A stretch of DNA of 64,000 bases, from the NCBI RefSeq assembly GCF_964019385.1, contig NC_088650.1:25129711-25193710 (forward strand). Direction: 5' to 3'. How positions within the stretch are numbered: position 1 is the first letter of the stretch; each line of letters starts with the position of its first letter. This document shows, piece after piece, positions 33,946-45,774 of the stretch. The notes under the pieces were generated by a model. That model was not told the origin of the DNA. It ran no database searches and worked only from the letters and a program-made list of their open reading frames with translations. The position numbers were made by a program, and so were the translations under genes. The DNA is from Sycon ciliatum. Its lineage: Eukaryota > Porifera > Calcarea > Leucosolenida > Sycettidae.

Positions 33946-34664
33946 TTGGCCATTTTCGTCAGGCTGAACAAGGGGCGGGCAATGGTGGCAAAATCTTGGG
34001 CCAACCTCCTATAATACCCACAGAATCCCAAGAAACCACGCACTTCTCCAACTGCTTCAGGGGTAGGCCAGTTTCTGACTTTCTCGATCTTACCCGGGTC
34101 GGTCCTAACCCCCTCCCGGGTAACAATGTGGCCCAGGAACTCAACACTTATGCGGAACAAGAAACACTTACTGGGCTTCAACCGCAGATCTGCCTTCAAG
34201 AGGCGGTCAAAGACCAACTTAGTCACTTTAGATTTCAGTTTCAACACTCCATAATCCGAACCCACAGTACTGATTGAGGCGGGGGAGGTAGAGAAGAACA
34301 TTCGCCCGTGTCCCGAAGAAATTGTGCAAGGAATGTGGGATAATACGTCCCGGCCAACAATACAATCACGCGGCAACCCCTTAACAATTCTTACCCGGTG
34401 CCAACAGGTTGCATCTCCGAGTTCCAACTGAACAATTGCTGACGCCACGGCTTCTAGTGGTTGCCCGTTGGCGCCAATTAACTTCGGGCCTTGGTCAGAG
34501 GTTTCCTTTTCCAGCTCCTTAGGTAGGCGGTCGGCAAAATCCTCTGACAACAATGTAGCGGCGGATCCTGTATCAATCACAGCGTCCACTGGACATCCAT
34601 TCACCGCTCCAGGCACCAACATGTCCGCACGCTCACTCGCATGTTCAAAGAAGACAGAACACAT
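33906..34664 (-). pseudogene. Gypsy B: protease and reverse transcriptase remnant
   Basis: Minus frame with the aspartic protease signature VDAVIDTGSAATLLSEDF and REL-type flap (CIVGRDVL), followed by RT-end sequences LRLKPSKCFLFRISVEFLGH and VRGFLGFCGYYRRLAQDFAT. Part of a dead element. Confidence 0.8.
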
Positions 34665-35645
34665 AGATCAGGCTATAGTTTTCTGTAGTAGTCTAAGTTT
34701 TGCAGATACTGACTTCAACCGGAGGGTTCCACTTCCCGGGAAAATCTACAGAAGCAGATGCAAACGACCCCCCTTCTTTTGCTAATAATGACAACTCTCA
34801 GAGAAAGTACTCCCACAGACTGAGAACCCACAGAAAAGGGCACAAGACTAGAGCTATCCGATCTCTAAAGAGCGGTAATAGCATCAGCTACATCCCAGAG
34901 GCTAATTCATAGGTTTCTTCTGGGAACTCGCAAGGCCTAGGACTCAGCAATAATCAGTCTGCAATCAGCCACATGCACAGAGCTAGCAAGCGCTGCAAAT
35001 GCGTCAATTTGCAACAAATACAAACTGGCGTATTTTTCCAATTCTTCCTTACCGGCAAGGTCAGAGGACCAGCGAGGATCGCACTGTAGGGGCGTCGATT
35101 CCACTCCCACCGATGGGCGGTAGAAACCCTGCAGCAATGGCTTCAGCTACAATAGCTGCACGAGCATGAGCAGCTGCTGAGACAGCGCAGGAGGCAACAG
35201 CAACTCTTTTTCACAGCACCTGCTGAACCATAACTGGCATAGGGTCACAAACACAAAACCACAAGGACAGCAGGAAAACTGCTGCCACTGTGCCGGCTTC
35301 GTCATACAAGTCAAATTCTCCATTAACGCCATGATCAAACCCTTGACTTGGCGGCGCTCCACATCTGTTTCCAGAATGCGAATGTCCATACCAAAATAAT
35401 GGATATACGACGCCACGTGGAATTTTCATCAAACTTACGATCACGAGAAACAGCCCAAGAACAACCATACCTTCTTCTTGATATCCTTGAGATCTCGTAG
35501 AAGTCCGGTCATTCGCGGATCGGGCAGCGGAAAATCCAAACTGCCCGTCCATTCGAACGACCGGGGCATCACAATGTCATAATCATCAATGTCTCTCTCG
35601 TTGACAGCACACAAGGTGTCGGATCCTGTTCACTGCGCCAAATGT

Positions 35646-38501
35646 CGTATCCGGTCGGCCCCGGGGTTGCACCCCAAGGCCACCCCAAGGCTGCGGTCGT
35701 CGACATGAACTAACTTACTAATAAACCTTCACATTACAAGGCCGTGCAGTGGTGGCCACTTGGAGAGAGTCCACCAACAGAATTACTCTTACGCACGCAC
35801 GCACATATACCTAGACATACTCTCACACACACACTCAGGCATATACAGACACGTACACTCACACCAGCGTTCAGGTTGACTCACATCTTCAAAAGGAGCT
35901 AACTTGGTTCAAGAGACGATATGAGAGCACAAGGCAAGACAGACGAAAGCCGAAGCTTCCGCCTGAAGGCGGAAGGCAAGAGAGAGAGAGAGAGAGAGAA
36001 AAGCAAGGAGATGGCAATATGATCTAGTTGCCACCCATTACAGGCCGTGCAGTGGTGGCCGTAACTACAATTACATTATTAAACATACCGACACCACATG
36101 CACTCGCACATCAGACAAATTTAGACATGTTCGGGTCACACCACACCTAGACACACACTCACTCGCCGCGCCATGCCCTCACATATACAGCACCCGCATT
36201 CACATACTTACACACATATACACACACACACCTTGGACCTTGGACCTTGGACGCCCATCGCGTAGCGATGATGGCTCAGACGCGGCAGTGGGGGGCGTGC
36301 CTCTTCAGGTCCCCAATGCGGCCAAAGGGACGGCCACATGCGCAACGGAACTCTTTCGGTCCGGGTGGAGGAGGCTGCTGACGACACAACCGCTTCCAGG
36401 TTGGGCGATCCTGGGCTTGATGGAACCATTCTCCCTCTCCGATCTGTGCCGCAGCTAGATCAGTGACAACAACGTCACGCCATCGCTTCTTCGGACCGTG
36501 GCGGGGGCGAGTGGCATATAACTCGCCAAATACCATCTGCTGCGGAGTGCGGTGTTCCTCCATACGGGCAATGTGCCCCAGCCAGCGCAGACGATGCTGT
36601 CGGAGCAAATCGGAGATGTCAAGAGACATGCCAAATCGCCTGCCCAATTCTGCCGATGTGAGCCTGTCCCCCCACTGCTGGATCCGCGATACACCGAGGA
36701 TAGACCGAATACAGGAGCGATGGAAGACGGTCAGCCGATGGACGTGGGTAGCCTTCACAGCCCATGTCTCTGCACCGTAGAACAGAGTGCTCAGGACAAA
36801 AGCGCGATATACCATGCACTTAATGCCGATGGATAAACCCCGGCACCGGAAAATCGGGGTCAGGAGGCAACCAAACACACGAGATGCCTTGGCCAAGCGG
36901 GAGGTGATCTCCACGTCCAGTGACCCATCGCAACTCACCACACTACCGAGGTAAGTAAAGCCGGAGACCATCTCCACAACCCCACCACCATCGAGGACGA
37001 CATCAGGTTGTAGGTCCCCCGGGCCGACTGCTATGGCCTTTGTCTTGGCGATGCTGACAGTGAGACCCCACTGAGAGGCACAGGCGATGAACTCGTTTGC
37101 CAGGGTCTCCAGATGTTCTCTTGATGTGGTGTATACAGCGGCATCATCAGCGAACTGGGACTCGGTAACTTGGTACGTGTTCAGTCGTGCCTTGGTTGTT
37201 CGATCCCCAACAAGCTTCCGGCCAGGGCGTGAGCGCAGGGACACGCCGGGAACAGAAGAGCGGGAACGCCAAGACGACATTACGGCAGCAAAATACAGAT
37301 TGAATAGGGTGGGGGCAAGAGTACAGCCTTGGCGAAGACCATTGTTAACATATATGTCCTCCGTCAAGCGACCAGATATACGAACCCGAGCCCTCATGCC
37401 GACATGTAGGGACCGAATCAAGCTGAGAAGGGTAGGTGGAATACCGAGCTTCCCGAGGACAAGCCACAACGCCTCACGAGGTATGCTGTCATAAGCCTTC
37501 TTCAGGTCGACAAATATGACATACAGTGGCGTATCATGTTCGATGGCCTTCTCGATTAGCTGGCGCGCCACAAACACCATGTCGACGCACCCACGTCCCT
37601 TCCTAAAACCGCACTGTGACTCAGGCAGCACATCCTCGGACAGTTCCTGAAGGCGATCCTGGATAACCCGTGCAAACAGCTTACCGACTACATCCAACAG
37701 GCTGATGCCTCGCCAATTGTCACATGACCGTAGGTCGCCTTTCTTCGGTATGGGTACAATCTCAGCGTCGCGCCACTCAGAAACAACGGAGCCACCTGCC
37801 CAAATCTGGGAAATCAGAGAATGAATACGCCGGTGGAGAGCAAGACCGCCACCCAGCACCAATTCCGGCACAATACCTGACGAGCCACCAGCCGTGCCCC
37901 TACTCATCCTCCGCATTGCAGCCATCACCTCCTCAAATGTCGGGGCCATGTCAAGTTCATGACGCGGCTCAGCAGTAGGCATGTTATCAATGACATGCAT
38001 ACTAAACTGACTAGCAATGTTGAGCACTCTGTCGAAGTGTGCATGCCAACGCGTAACAAGACTTTCCGGGCTGTCAGTAAGGTGTCCGTCTCCATCATAA
38101 ACCGCCGAGGGTGTGACCGTACGCCTGCCATCATCCACTCGCTGCAATTTCTGTGGTGGCGTGGTCGGTGGTGGCCAGAGTGTTGAAGAGACCTGGAATT
38201 CCCTTCGTGATGACATCACCAGCGTAGCGGAGAGAACACTGGGCCATGGTCGGCGGCGGCAACCAGACTGGTTTCTGGAGAATAGGGCAGCATTGGAGCC
38301 ACTTATTGAGGCGAAGCGACGTGCCCATGAACGAATGTTGTCGGCAGGCAATCAAACGACACGTTCCGGATTTAGATCAGCCCAGCGGTCGGTTGCGAGG
38401 GCGGTGCGTGGTGCAAAGGAACAATGGATCCGTGAGGTGGTCGGTGATGCTGAGCGTGCTCAAAGGGATGGCTGTGTGAGGTGGAAATGCATCCGAAAAT
38501 T

Positions 38502-38541
<40 letters not shown>

Positions 38542-38934
38542 CAATACTTTCACATCGAGACTCACATCTTGCGGTCAGACATAATATCAAACGATACTTA
38601 TCAAAACGAGAGGAGAGAAAGTCGTGACTTGCCGTAAAGACGAAGTTGCGAGAGAGAGAGAGAGAGAGAAGGAAAGTCAACGCAATCTCTCTCTCTCTTT
38701 GCGGCCATGGAAGTCCATGGCCACGAGATTGCTGGTCCCGCATGCAATAGCGTATCACCGTAATAAATATGCGTACGAACTGTTGCATAAAGAGCGGGAG
38801 CCATGTGGGAAAATATAAAATAAAGAAGATTATGAACCCGTTTACGGGAGATAGATAAATAATAAAACAACTAAATAAGGCATACTTGTCCCGTAGAGGC
38901 CTAAAAGGCACGTGCCAATCGTATGGATACTACA
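35646..38934 (-). repeat. LTR of gypsy B, right copy (5' LTR), split by a LINE
   Basis: Outer parts 36031-36230 and 38503-38934 match the left LTR almost base for base. The inner 35646-36030 part is divergent and repeats the CATTACAAGGCCGTGCAGTG block, so this LTR is longer or chimeric. The RTE-like LINE entered its CA repeat. Confidence 0.75.
36231..38502 (-). mobile_element. RTE-like LINE with inverted 5' end
   Basis: The minus ORF (about 38165 to 36276) carries a full reverse transcriptase: AEIVPIPKKGDLRSCDNWRG, ISLLDVVGKLFARVI, CGFRKGRGCVDMVFVARQLI, VDLKKAYDSIPREALW, GLRQGCTLAPTLFNLYFAAV, SQFADDAAVYTTSREHL and FTYLGSVVSCDGSL. A tail with a C2H2-like finger (FRCACGRPFGRIGDLKRH) ends it. 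The next upstream segment (WNSLRDDITSVAERTLG, RRRQPDWFLENRAALEPLIE) is on the plus strand at 38175-38480, so the 5' part is inverted; the endonuclease is missing. The 3' end is a short repeat of CCAAGGT units (36231-36251). Inserted inside the CA repeat of the gypsy B LTR. Confidence 0.85.
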
Positions 38935-39993
38935 AAGACACCATTATCTCGGATTCAGATTGATTTTGTTGGCCCCTTTCAACCATCGGTGCCAGAGAAG
39001 TTTCGGTATATCCTGGCAATTCAGGACGTGCTGACCCGCTATGCGATGTTGATTCCAACGGTGGACTGCATGGCGGAGACGGCCGCTATGGTCTTGTTGG
39101 AGCGCTGGGTAACGGTTTTCGATATCCCAGAAACTGTACAGAGTGACCGTGGCTCGCATTTCAGAGCTGTCTTCCGCGAAATGTGTACAGCAATTGGCAT
39201 GCGGAAAGCACTCAGCAGTCCCAACCACGCCCAGTCAAACGGTCAGGTGGAGCGCCAAAATCAACTCGTCGATAATGTGCGGTGTGTGTGTGAGGACAAC
39301 ACAGCGGTATGACCTGATGCAGTTCGTGCGGTGCAACATGCCCTTAATACGTCGAGAAATGCTACTACTGGACACTCTCCATACGAGCTGTTATTTCACC
39401 AGCATCCTAACAGGCCAGAGAAGTTTGCAGTGCCTCAGCCTGCAGGATTGAGGCCTCCACGGACGGTAGAACGCATGGACAGCTTGTTTCGGCAAGTGAA
39501 AGTTCGAGTAAGGAGTGCTCAAGAGGAAAGGCGGAAGCGAGTTGGCGGCAAGGCTAACTGTGGGTATGAGGTCGGTCAACAGGTCCGAGTAAAGCTTCAG
39601 CCTGCGCAACGAAAATTGGGGAAGCTACACGCCCACAAATCTGAGTTGTATACCGTGGTTGAGAGAAACAACAAAACGTCCCTCCTCGAACCGTGTGGGT
39701 CTAGTTCTCGCCACCACTGCCTTCAACGCCATTACAATGAGCTGGAGGCAGCACCATCTCAACGGTTGAGCTGGGAACAAGGCGAGTCTCCAAGTGACCA
39801 AACCCTGGTAACCGATGGCACTACGGGCGAGGCAATCGAGGAAGGGACTCCGGTACGAAAGAGTACACGGGTTAAGCGGCCGACGAAATTCCTTAAAGTG
39901 GATCCGAAACAGCGGCGGTATCGGTTTAGCTCAGCCAGCAGTGGAGCGGATGCAGATTTGTCGGAAACTGATGACAGCAGTGAAGATGTGTGA
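38920..39993 (+). pseudogene. Gypsy A: integrase core and C-terminal tail
   Basis: Plus frames with IQIDFVGPFQPSVPEKFRYI, TVQSDRGSHFRAVFREM, NHAQSNGQVERQNQLVD and a long basic/acidic tail (STRVKRPTKFLKVDP to SETDDSSEDV). It is the continuation of the gypsy A integrase after the gypsy B insertion. Dead. Confidence 0.82.
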
Positions 39994-40020
39994 CTTTGTG
40001 CAAAGTCTACAAATGAGATA

Positions 40021-40495
40021 TACCGTATTTCCTCGATTAATGGACCATGCTCGAATAATAGACCATGCTCAAATAATAGACCCTCCTAGAGGCCTCGCGG
40101 AAAAATAGTAGACCATGCCCGAATAAGAGACCCGGTCTCTTATTTGAGTTCATCGCGTTGCGCATGCGCACTAAGAAAGCACGTGGTGGATCAAAAAAGG
40201 ACGCGATTTTAGGTTGCGCAACTACAATTTTTGTATGCTTTCTTTCATTATTTCTTATTTGAGCACCGTCCACTATTATTTTCATCGGCACATCGCTGGA
40301 AATGGTGGATTTTTAACATGTCATAATATAGAACTTCTATATTATGACGTGTTAAAAATCCACCATTTCCAGAGATATGCCGATGAAAATATAGTGGCCC
40401 GTTCTCAAATAATGGACCATGCCCAAATAAGAGACCGGGGGTCCAACCCTCTTCAAAAACAAAAGATCGGGTCTATTAATCGAGGAAATACGGTA
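40021..40495. repeat. TA-ended MITE with internal palindrome
   Basis: Ends TACCGTATTTCCTCGATTA and its perfect complement. The interior repeats AATAGACCATGC-type motifs and has a second palindrome (about 40285-40400, GGAAATGGTGGATTTTTAAC and complement). No transposase; Tc1/mariner-like by its ends. Confidence 0.88.
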
Positions 40496-40994
40496 GGCAT
40501 GAAAATGATGGATGCATTATTTTGGGTTTAACGAAGTTCATCATACGCGTGATACTTTTGGATTGGTTATACATGCATCTATTTCGAGTTTTATTTGACT
40601 ACTTCCTCCGTGTACAAAAACTTCGTGACTTTTTTTAACAGTGTTTTTGAGCAAGAACCTGCTCAACGAACGGCGCCAAAGGCTGTCATCGACAAACCAC
40701 GTCCATGTCGAGGTTTGTTTGGTTGATCCCGAACAGATTCTCCACGGACGCCCTGCGTGTGAGGACGTTGCCGACAGAAACTAAGAGTCATATGAAAAAA
40801 AACTAACACTTACTTGCTCGAAACTGACACAGTGACGAAGTGTAGCTCGTGGCGCCATGGCTGGAACACGGAGTCACGCGGCACTCGCTGCCCTGAAACT
40901 GGCCAGGCTCGTACTTGCGGTGCGCGGCCCCATAGATCTACGCGGCGTGAGAACATCGATTTGTTTCGCTCGCACGGCAAGTTGAAACATTTCA
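40496..40994. other. Stretch without recognised gene
   Basis: No repeat or gene recognised; overlapping antisense open frames only. Confidence 0.3.
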
Positions 40995-41258
40995 GTCGTC
41001 GTGCAACGAGCGCAGACTCAGGATCAGAATGTCGATGGCCTGGCTTTCTTCGCCTCTCTCCAGTCAGACGTCTCCTTTGTCGCCAAGGGGAATCGCAGGG
41101 ACCTCCTCGAAGCCATTGTAGAATACTTGGGAGGATTATCCTGGCGAGAAAATTTGAAGCGTGTGGATGTGCTTGTACGACTCGTTTCACGGCATAATGG
41201 AGGTCGCGGGTTGGAACAACTGAATATAATCGACACCGATTCGTACACAGCTCTATAG
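40995..41258 (+). CDS. Possible exon of an unrecognised gene
   Basis: After an acceptor-like ACATTTCAG the frame reads VVQRAQTQDQNVDGLAFFAS, continues GNRRDLLEAIVEYLGGLSWR and ends LIDTDSYTAL-like before TAG. Composition looks protein-like (amphipathic helices), but no family was recognised and no partner exon was found. Could be a host gene fragment or a transposon remnant. Confidence 0.2.
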   Translation, partial: VVVQRAQTQDQNVDGLAFFASLQSDVSFVAKGNRRDLLEAIVEYLGGLSWRENLKRVDVLVRLVSRHNGGRGLEQLNIIDTDSYTAL

Positions 41259-41342
41259 ATGAAGAGGATGTAGCCAAAATCCAGCGTCGGATCATCGCTG
41301 CAGGTGACAAGAATCTGAACGAAATGCGAGCGCAAGCAGCGA

Positions 41343-41372
41343 CTGTTTGGTTTGGTTTGGTTTGGTTTTTTC
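41343..41372. repeat. (GGTTT)n microsatellite
   Basis: Five-base repeats TTTGGTTTGGTTTGG in a short run. Confidence 0.8.
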
Positions 41373-41542
41373 AGTTCGTTGCCTCAACAGTACAAAGTAC
41401 AAATATCAAGAGGGACGAACGAAAAGAGAAAATAAAACAGAGCAGAGAGGAAGATGCAACTGAAAGGAAAGAAAAGCGGCGATGCGGAGTCGGCGTCGTC
41501 AGGTGACAATGACATGAGCGACAAAGACACTGAAAAAACTTT

Positions 41543-42597
41543 TAAAAGGGGGCACATCACCCAAAATTCGCTGAAAAATCGAATTTGTAAATTCATATTG
41601 AGTGCTACGTCAGTTGAAAGAGCATGAATAGCTGCAAATTCTCTGAAAACTGTGTCCCTATCTGACCAGCCGTTCAAGAGTTATGGCCCAAAATGTGCCC
41701 TTGCAAGGAAAGGTTTTTTTGTTGCATGCTGTCATTTGTTGGCAGCACTGTATTTGAATGTGAGCAGACCGTGCGCAACTTGTCGTATTATGGAAACACG
41801 CGAAAGTGTGCAGAATTTTGCCCCAAGTCCAAAAAAGTCAAAAAAAAAACAGGTTAAAAAACCACGTATTGGGCTGCACGGCGGCGGGCGAAGCCCGCCG
41901 CCGTGCAGCAGGACGTTTGCCAGTACCCTCGTGACGTTGCAGATATGTGGCTTGATTATTGTAGTTGACGTTGATTTAGTGACTTTGGCAAGTTTGAGTC
42001 GTGTCAAGAAGTCAGGTAGGATTCAGTAGTAGGCAGTAGTGAAACGTGAGTGGCAGTCTTTGCCGGTTTCTGAGGGCATCCTGGATTTGGTGTGCAGCGC
42101 TGTGGAAATGGCTTGCTGTGGAGGTCCCAGCACTGGATGTTGTATCAAAGGTACGACCTCGTAGCACGTGCTAAACCTAAAAAAATTCAAAAATTGACTT
42201 GGGTCTGTGGGAGTCCGTGAAAGAACGCCCACTCGTTCCGTTGTGACAGATTCCAGGGCCACGTTGAGGGGCCCTACCCCACCACCCATGGCTGCTTCTG
42301 GACTTGTTTTAGGTTTGGGTCCCGCGCACGGACAGAATGGGCACGAAAATGTGAAAAAAATGTAAATGCATTTGTTTGGCTCCTGGGTGGCTCGCACACC
42401 GTAGCACTATGCCGGAAATTTGAGTTTTTCCGGCCTGGAAAGCCTGTCAGTGAGGCGCAAGAACTTGTAAATCATGTCCTGAGGGCCAGCATAGTGGCAG
42501 GAGTGTGTGGTCAAAATTTCACTCAAATCCACTGAGAAACACCAAAGTTACGGTCAATTGAATGCCATATGAAATTTTTGGGTGATGTGCCCCCTCA
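41543..42597 (+). repeat. TTAA-type non-autonomous element, copy A
   Basis: Ends GGGGGCACATCACCCAAAA and complement. About 1.05 kb, homologous over its whole length to copies B, C and D. It contains the conserved 37-base GC hairpin at 41873-41909. Target duplication is degraded (TTAA on the left, TCAA on the right). Short open frames shared with the other copies follow the repeat and look non-coding. Confidence 0.85.
41873..41909. other. Conserved 37-base perfect GC hairpin (copy A)
   Basis: Arms of 17 bases, GCTGCACGGCGGCGGGC and its exact complement, around a GAA loop. Identical in all four copies of the element (also 56807-56843, 62174-62210, 63213-63249). Confidence 0.95.
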
Positions 42598-42846
42598 ATC
42601 TCATTCGTCTGAGTTGCTTTTTCTTTGTATATAGCTTGTAAACAGGTTAGACAATGCCACGAGTGTTATTCCAAGTCAAGCGGAACAATTCCAGAGCTGT
42701 GCGCAGCTTTCAAAAAAAAGTAACGAAGTTTTGAATACGGAGGAAGTATTTAGTTGAGTTTCGGTGGGGGAGGGTGAGAGCTGGACCGTGACGATCACAC
42801 CTTCCATTTGGTGCTACCTTCACACGGCCTTGTTAGGTGTTGACAC

Positions 42847-43312
42847 TAGGCCTTGACGGATTATGCTAAAATTTTCGTGAGAGTATGCTTTTCGCATTGC
42901 AGAAAAAATGCAGAATTATGCTATTTTATGTTTAAAGTTATCATATTATGCCGCATTATGCTCACATATGCTGCTAATGTACATGTATATGATGGTTCTG
43001 TGCAAAATAACAGGGGAATTGTTTGTAGAGGACGTTGTACTGTAGTAGCAAAAGTTCAACGGGTCAACGCACCGTCTGACCTAGCTACGCCCGTCACTGA
43101 TAGGACTTAAGGGAGTCGTAAACCTACTACTTCCTGGTCCATCTACTTGTACTTTTACTTGTAGAACACGTACAACCGTATGGAATTTGATTCGAACAGG
43201 CAGATTATTCCAATTTATGCGATTCGTATGCAATTTGCCTCGAATTATGCGATTATTCGATTTTGGTAGGAATTATGCGAAAAATTATGCTAGCATAATC
43301 CGTCAAGGCCTA
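42847..43312. repeat. hAT-type MITE with 8-bp duplication
   Basis: 22-bp ends beginning TAGGCCTTGACGGATTAT with exact complement on the right. GTTGACAC is duplicated on both sides (42839-42846, 43313-43320). 466 bp, rich in ATTATGC motifs, no transposase. Similar TAGGCACxGGCGGATT strings occur near 16370 and 57865. Confidence 0.9.
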
Positions 43313-43738
43313 GTTGACACTTCCGTAGGTAGCACTTGCGCTGCCGCCACACTTACCATACTACACACTCACCATACCATACCACACATCATATCTGCGC
43401 TTGTGCTGCCTGCAACGCTTGGCGCCTATTGCTGGCTACTCTCACACCTTGGCCATATAATTATTTTTTTATTTTATTTATTTCACTCAACTCGTGGTTC
43501 ATGACCAATTGGAACGCAAAATGCGAGAGAGGGATGTTAGCCAACCACGGCAAGAAAAGAAAAGAACGGAATATAGAAAAAGAGAAGAGAGAAGGATAGA
43601 CAAGTATCCAGCAATGAGATCCTATCTTACTACATTATGCGATCGGAGTGCATTTTTAAAGCTGGAAAGACATTTTGATGTCTTAACATGCTGGGGAAGT
43701 TGCAGCCAAAGGCTGTAGGACAAAAACAGAGGAGAGTT

Positions 43739-43963
43739 AATGGTGTACTAGCTGTGCTAGTACTTGTTAGCAACAATCCGAACTAGCGCACACACTGCAC
43801 TGCATTGCTTTGTACTGCATTCAAGACTGACGTCATGCGCTTTGTTTTGCTGCGTAATCACAAATGGCACCAGCCCATTTTGCGGAAAAGAAAAACAAAT
43901 CTTGCTTGCCCTGTTGTGCTCTTCCAGACAACGGATCGTGCTTCAGCAGTGTTTCTTTTCCTT
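43739..43963 (+). repeat. Split direct repeat A1 of the Ngaro-like element
   Basis: Begins TAATGGTGTACTAGCTGTGC; almost identical to 47647-47870 (A2). Confidence 0.92.
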
Positions 43964-44831
43964 TCGTAGCTTTGCTGCCAACCCGAGTGTAACCTCGACA
44001 CTGTATTTCTCCAGTATGTCTGACCTTACTGTCGACACTGTCAAGGCAATGCCTTGCCAAGCCCTCCGCGGCGAGCCTTCTCAGCGCGGCTTGAATCCGA
44101 AAGGAAACTTAGTAAAAGTATTTACAGCACCATTTGCTGGCACAACTAGCCCTTGGTAGCTCCGGCCAGGAGAACCAGCAACATGACAGTGCAGACACGG
44201 CTCGCGAGCCCAGAAGCCCGACGTGCACCAATGCCTCCTCCGCCATGCTCAGGTGACGCGGGCTCAACGGATCTCTGCGCTCCCGTACGGGACGAGGTGT
44301 AGTCGGCTTTGTCGGCCGCCATTTTATTATTATCGGAGAGCATTGTGCCGCTCCTCACCCAAGGCCAAGGCAATGCGGCAGCTGCCGCCACTACGCCAGG
44401 TCAAGCTCCTGTAACCCACCCGATCAGCCACCTGCACCAGCTGTGCCCAAGGCTGTGCAAGAACGTATCTTGCGAGGGGAGTTCGTAGATTTTTCAAGTT
44501 TGTTGCCTGCTTGCACACTTCCGGCCCAACATACCGGCTGGTGCACAGCCCGAATAACGATAGCCAGCTAAATATCGTTGAGTCGGATGACGCGAAGCAG
44601 GTGCGTCGCAAGGTTCACGATAATTATACATGTAGCTACCCGGCTCGAGGCATGGACCACATACATGTCTGTTATCACGGCTGCTGCCCTACACCGCAAT
44701 GCTGAACTGCTGAACTGATTGCGTACCAGCAGTTGATCCTGACTGCTAACCGCCAGTTCTTCCCAAGCGCGTGGCTAGAGTACCACCGCCAGCTGCGGAT
44801 GCTCGTGGCCCAGTAACCAGGCACGAAGAGG

Positions 44832-45774
44832 TTGGACACCATCGACGTGAACCTATGGCAGATAGCTGTTACAGGCCATGCACACCCAAAATGCGCTCAA
44901 TGTAAGACGGTCCATCCAGGGGCGGTTTGTGTCCTTTTCGTCTCCAAGCCAGCAGCATTTACCTCCAGTGGTCGCAACCATACTAGCGACGGCCAAGAAA
45001 TCTGCCGCAACTTCAATGGAGGTCGCTGTTCTTCGTCGTCGTGCCGCTTCTCCCACACCTGCAGCCAGTGTGGCAAGGATCACCCATGCATCATGTGCAA
45101 CCAGCAGCAGCGCGGAGCCAATCGGCCACCCCGCCGCTCCTAGCAGAATGGCTACTGAATCGCTTGACTCGGTACGTAGCTTCTTTCCTATACACTCTGC
45201 AGACACCACACTGCTAGCTGACCACTTTGCCCGCCTGTTACGTAACCACTCAGATCAATCATGTGTTGCGTATGTTCTCCATGGCCTGCGCCGTGGCTTT
45301 ACTCTTGGATCTGCCGGCCAACACGACATTTCGGTTTTCTCTAATAATCTACCCTTGGCTTTCACTCACTCGGCATTTATATCCGAGCAATTAGCTGCTT
45401 CCTGCGCCCGCAGCGAGACCACAGGCCCATTTCCGTCACCTCCATTTCAGTTCGTGCGCCGCTCTGGTATTGGTGCCATCCCCAAAAAGAACGGCAAGCT
45501 GCGAATGATCCACCATCTGTCTAGTCCGGAAGGCACCGGCGCGAACGACAGCATTCCTGCCGAGCCGCTCTCTCTGCACTACGCGAGCATTGACAACGCG
45601 ATCAACATCATCAGGTCATGCCCACAGCCTGTGTATTTGTCCAAGCTCGATGTACGCAGTGCATTTCGGCAGATCCCAGTCCGCCGTCAGGACTTCGCTG
45701 CGAAGGCTCCTACTACTACGAGCGCTTTCTGCCTTTCGGCCTCCGCTCCAGCCCAGCCGTCTTTGACTCAGTAG
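44832..45774 (+). pseudogene. Ngaro-like element: gag end and reverse transcriptase start
   Basis: Overlapping plus frames: the Cys/His-rich piece (44832-45143) and then FQFVRRSGIGAIPKKNGKLR with SKLDVRSAFRQIPVRRQDFA. Part of a dead element. Confidence 0.75.

Larger units (their letters stand above)
30980..38934 (-). mobile_element. Gypsy-type LTR retrotransposon B (fossil, nested in A)
   Basis: Minus-strand element with both LTRs. Ends are TGTCGTA and TACGACA or close to it, with AAGA duplicated outside (30976-30979, 38935-38938). A purine tract (GCGGGGGGATA on the minus strand) lies next to the left LTR and a TTTGGCGCAGTGAACAGGAT primer-binding-like site next to the right one. Coding order on the minus strand: gag remnant (about 35.6-34.7 kb), protease (AVIDTGSAATLLSEDF), part of the reverse transcriptase, RNase H and integrase. 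Broken, with several lesions. Shared LTR parts are almost identical, so the insertion is young relative to A. Confidence 0.88.
24600..40015 (+). mobile_element. Gypsy-type LTR retrotransposon A (fossil, heavily interrupted)
   Basis: Plus-strand pol pieces in order: a region after the protease (24782-25225, with HNLVNEYCDVFWAEGDQL), reverse transcriptase and RNase H (29182-30861; MDYRRLN, FGLSGAPATFQRL, FVLVTDASDVGTGAML) running into the integrase zinc-binding start, and the integrase core plus tail (38920-39993; IQIDFVGPF, TVQSDRGSHF, HAQSNGQVERQ). No LTR pair was found. Two CR1-like LINEs and gypsy element B sit inside it. Clearly dead, with at least three large insertions and several smaller lesions; the oldest member of the nest. 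Confidence 0.85.

Noticed and set aside
36463-37494. Plus-strand frames overlapping the RTE-like LINE
   Set aside because: Antisense shadows of the reverse transcriptase on the minus strand.
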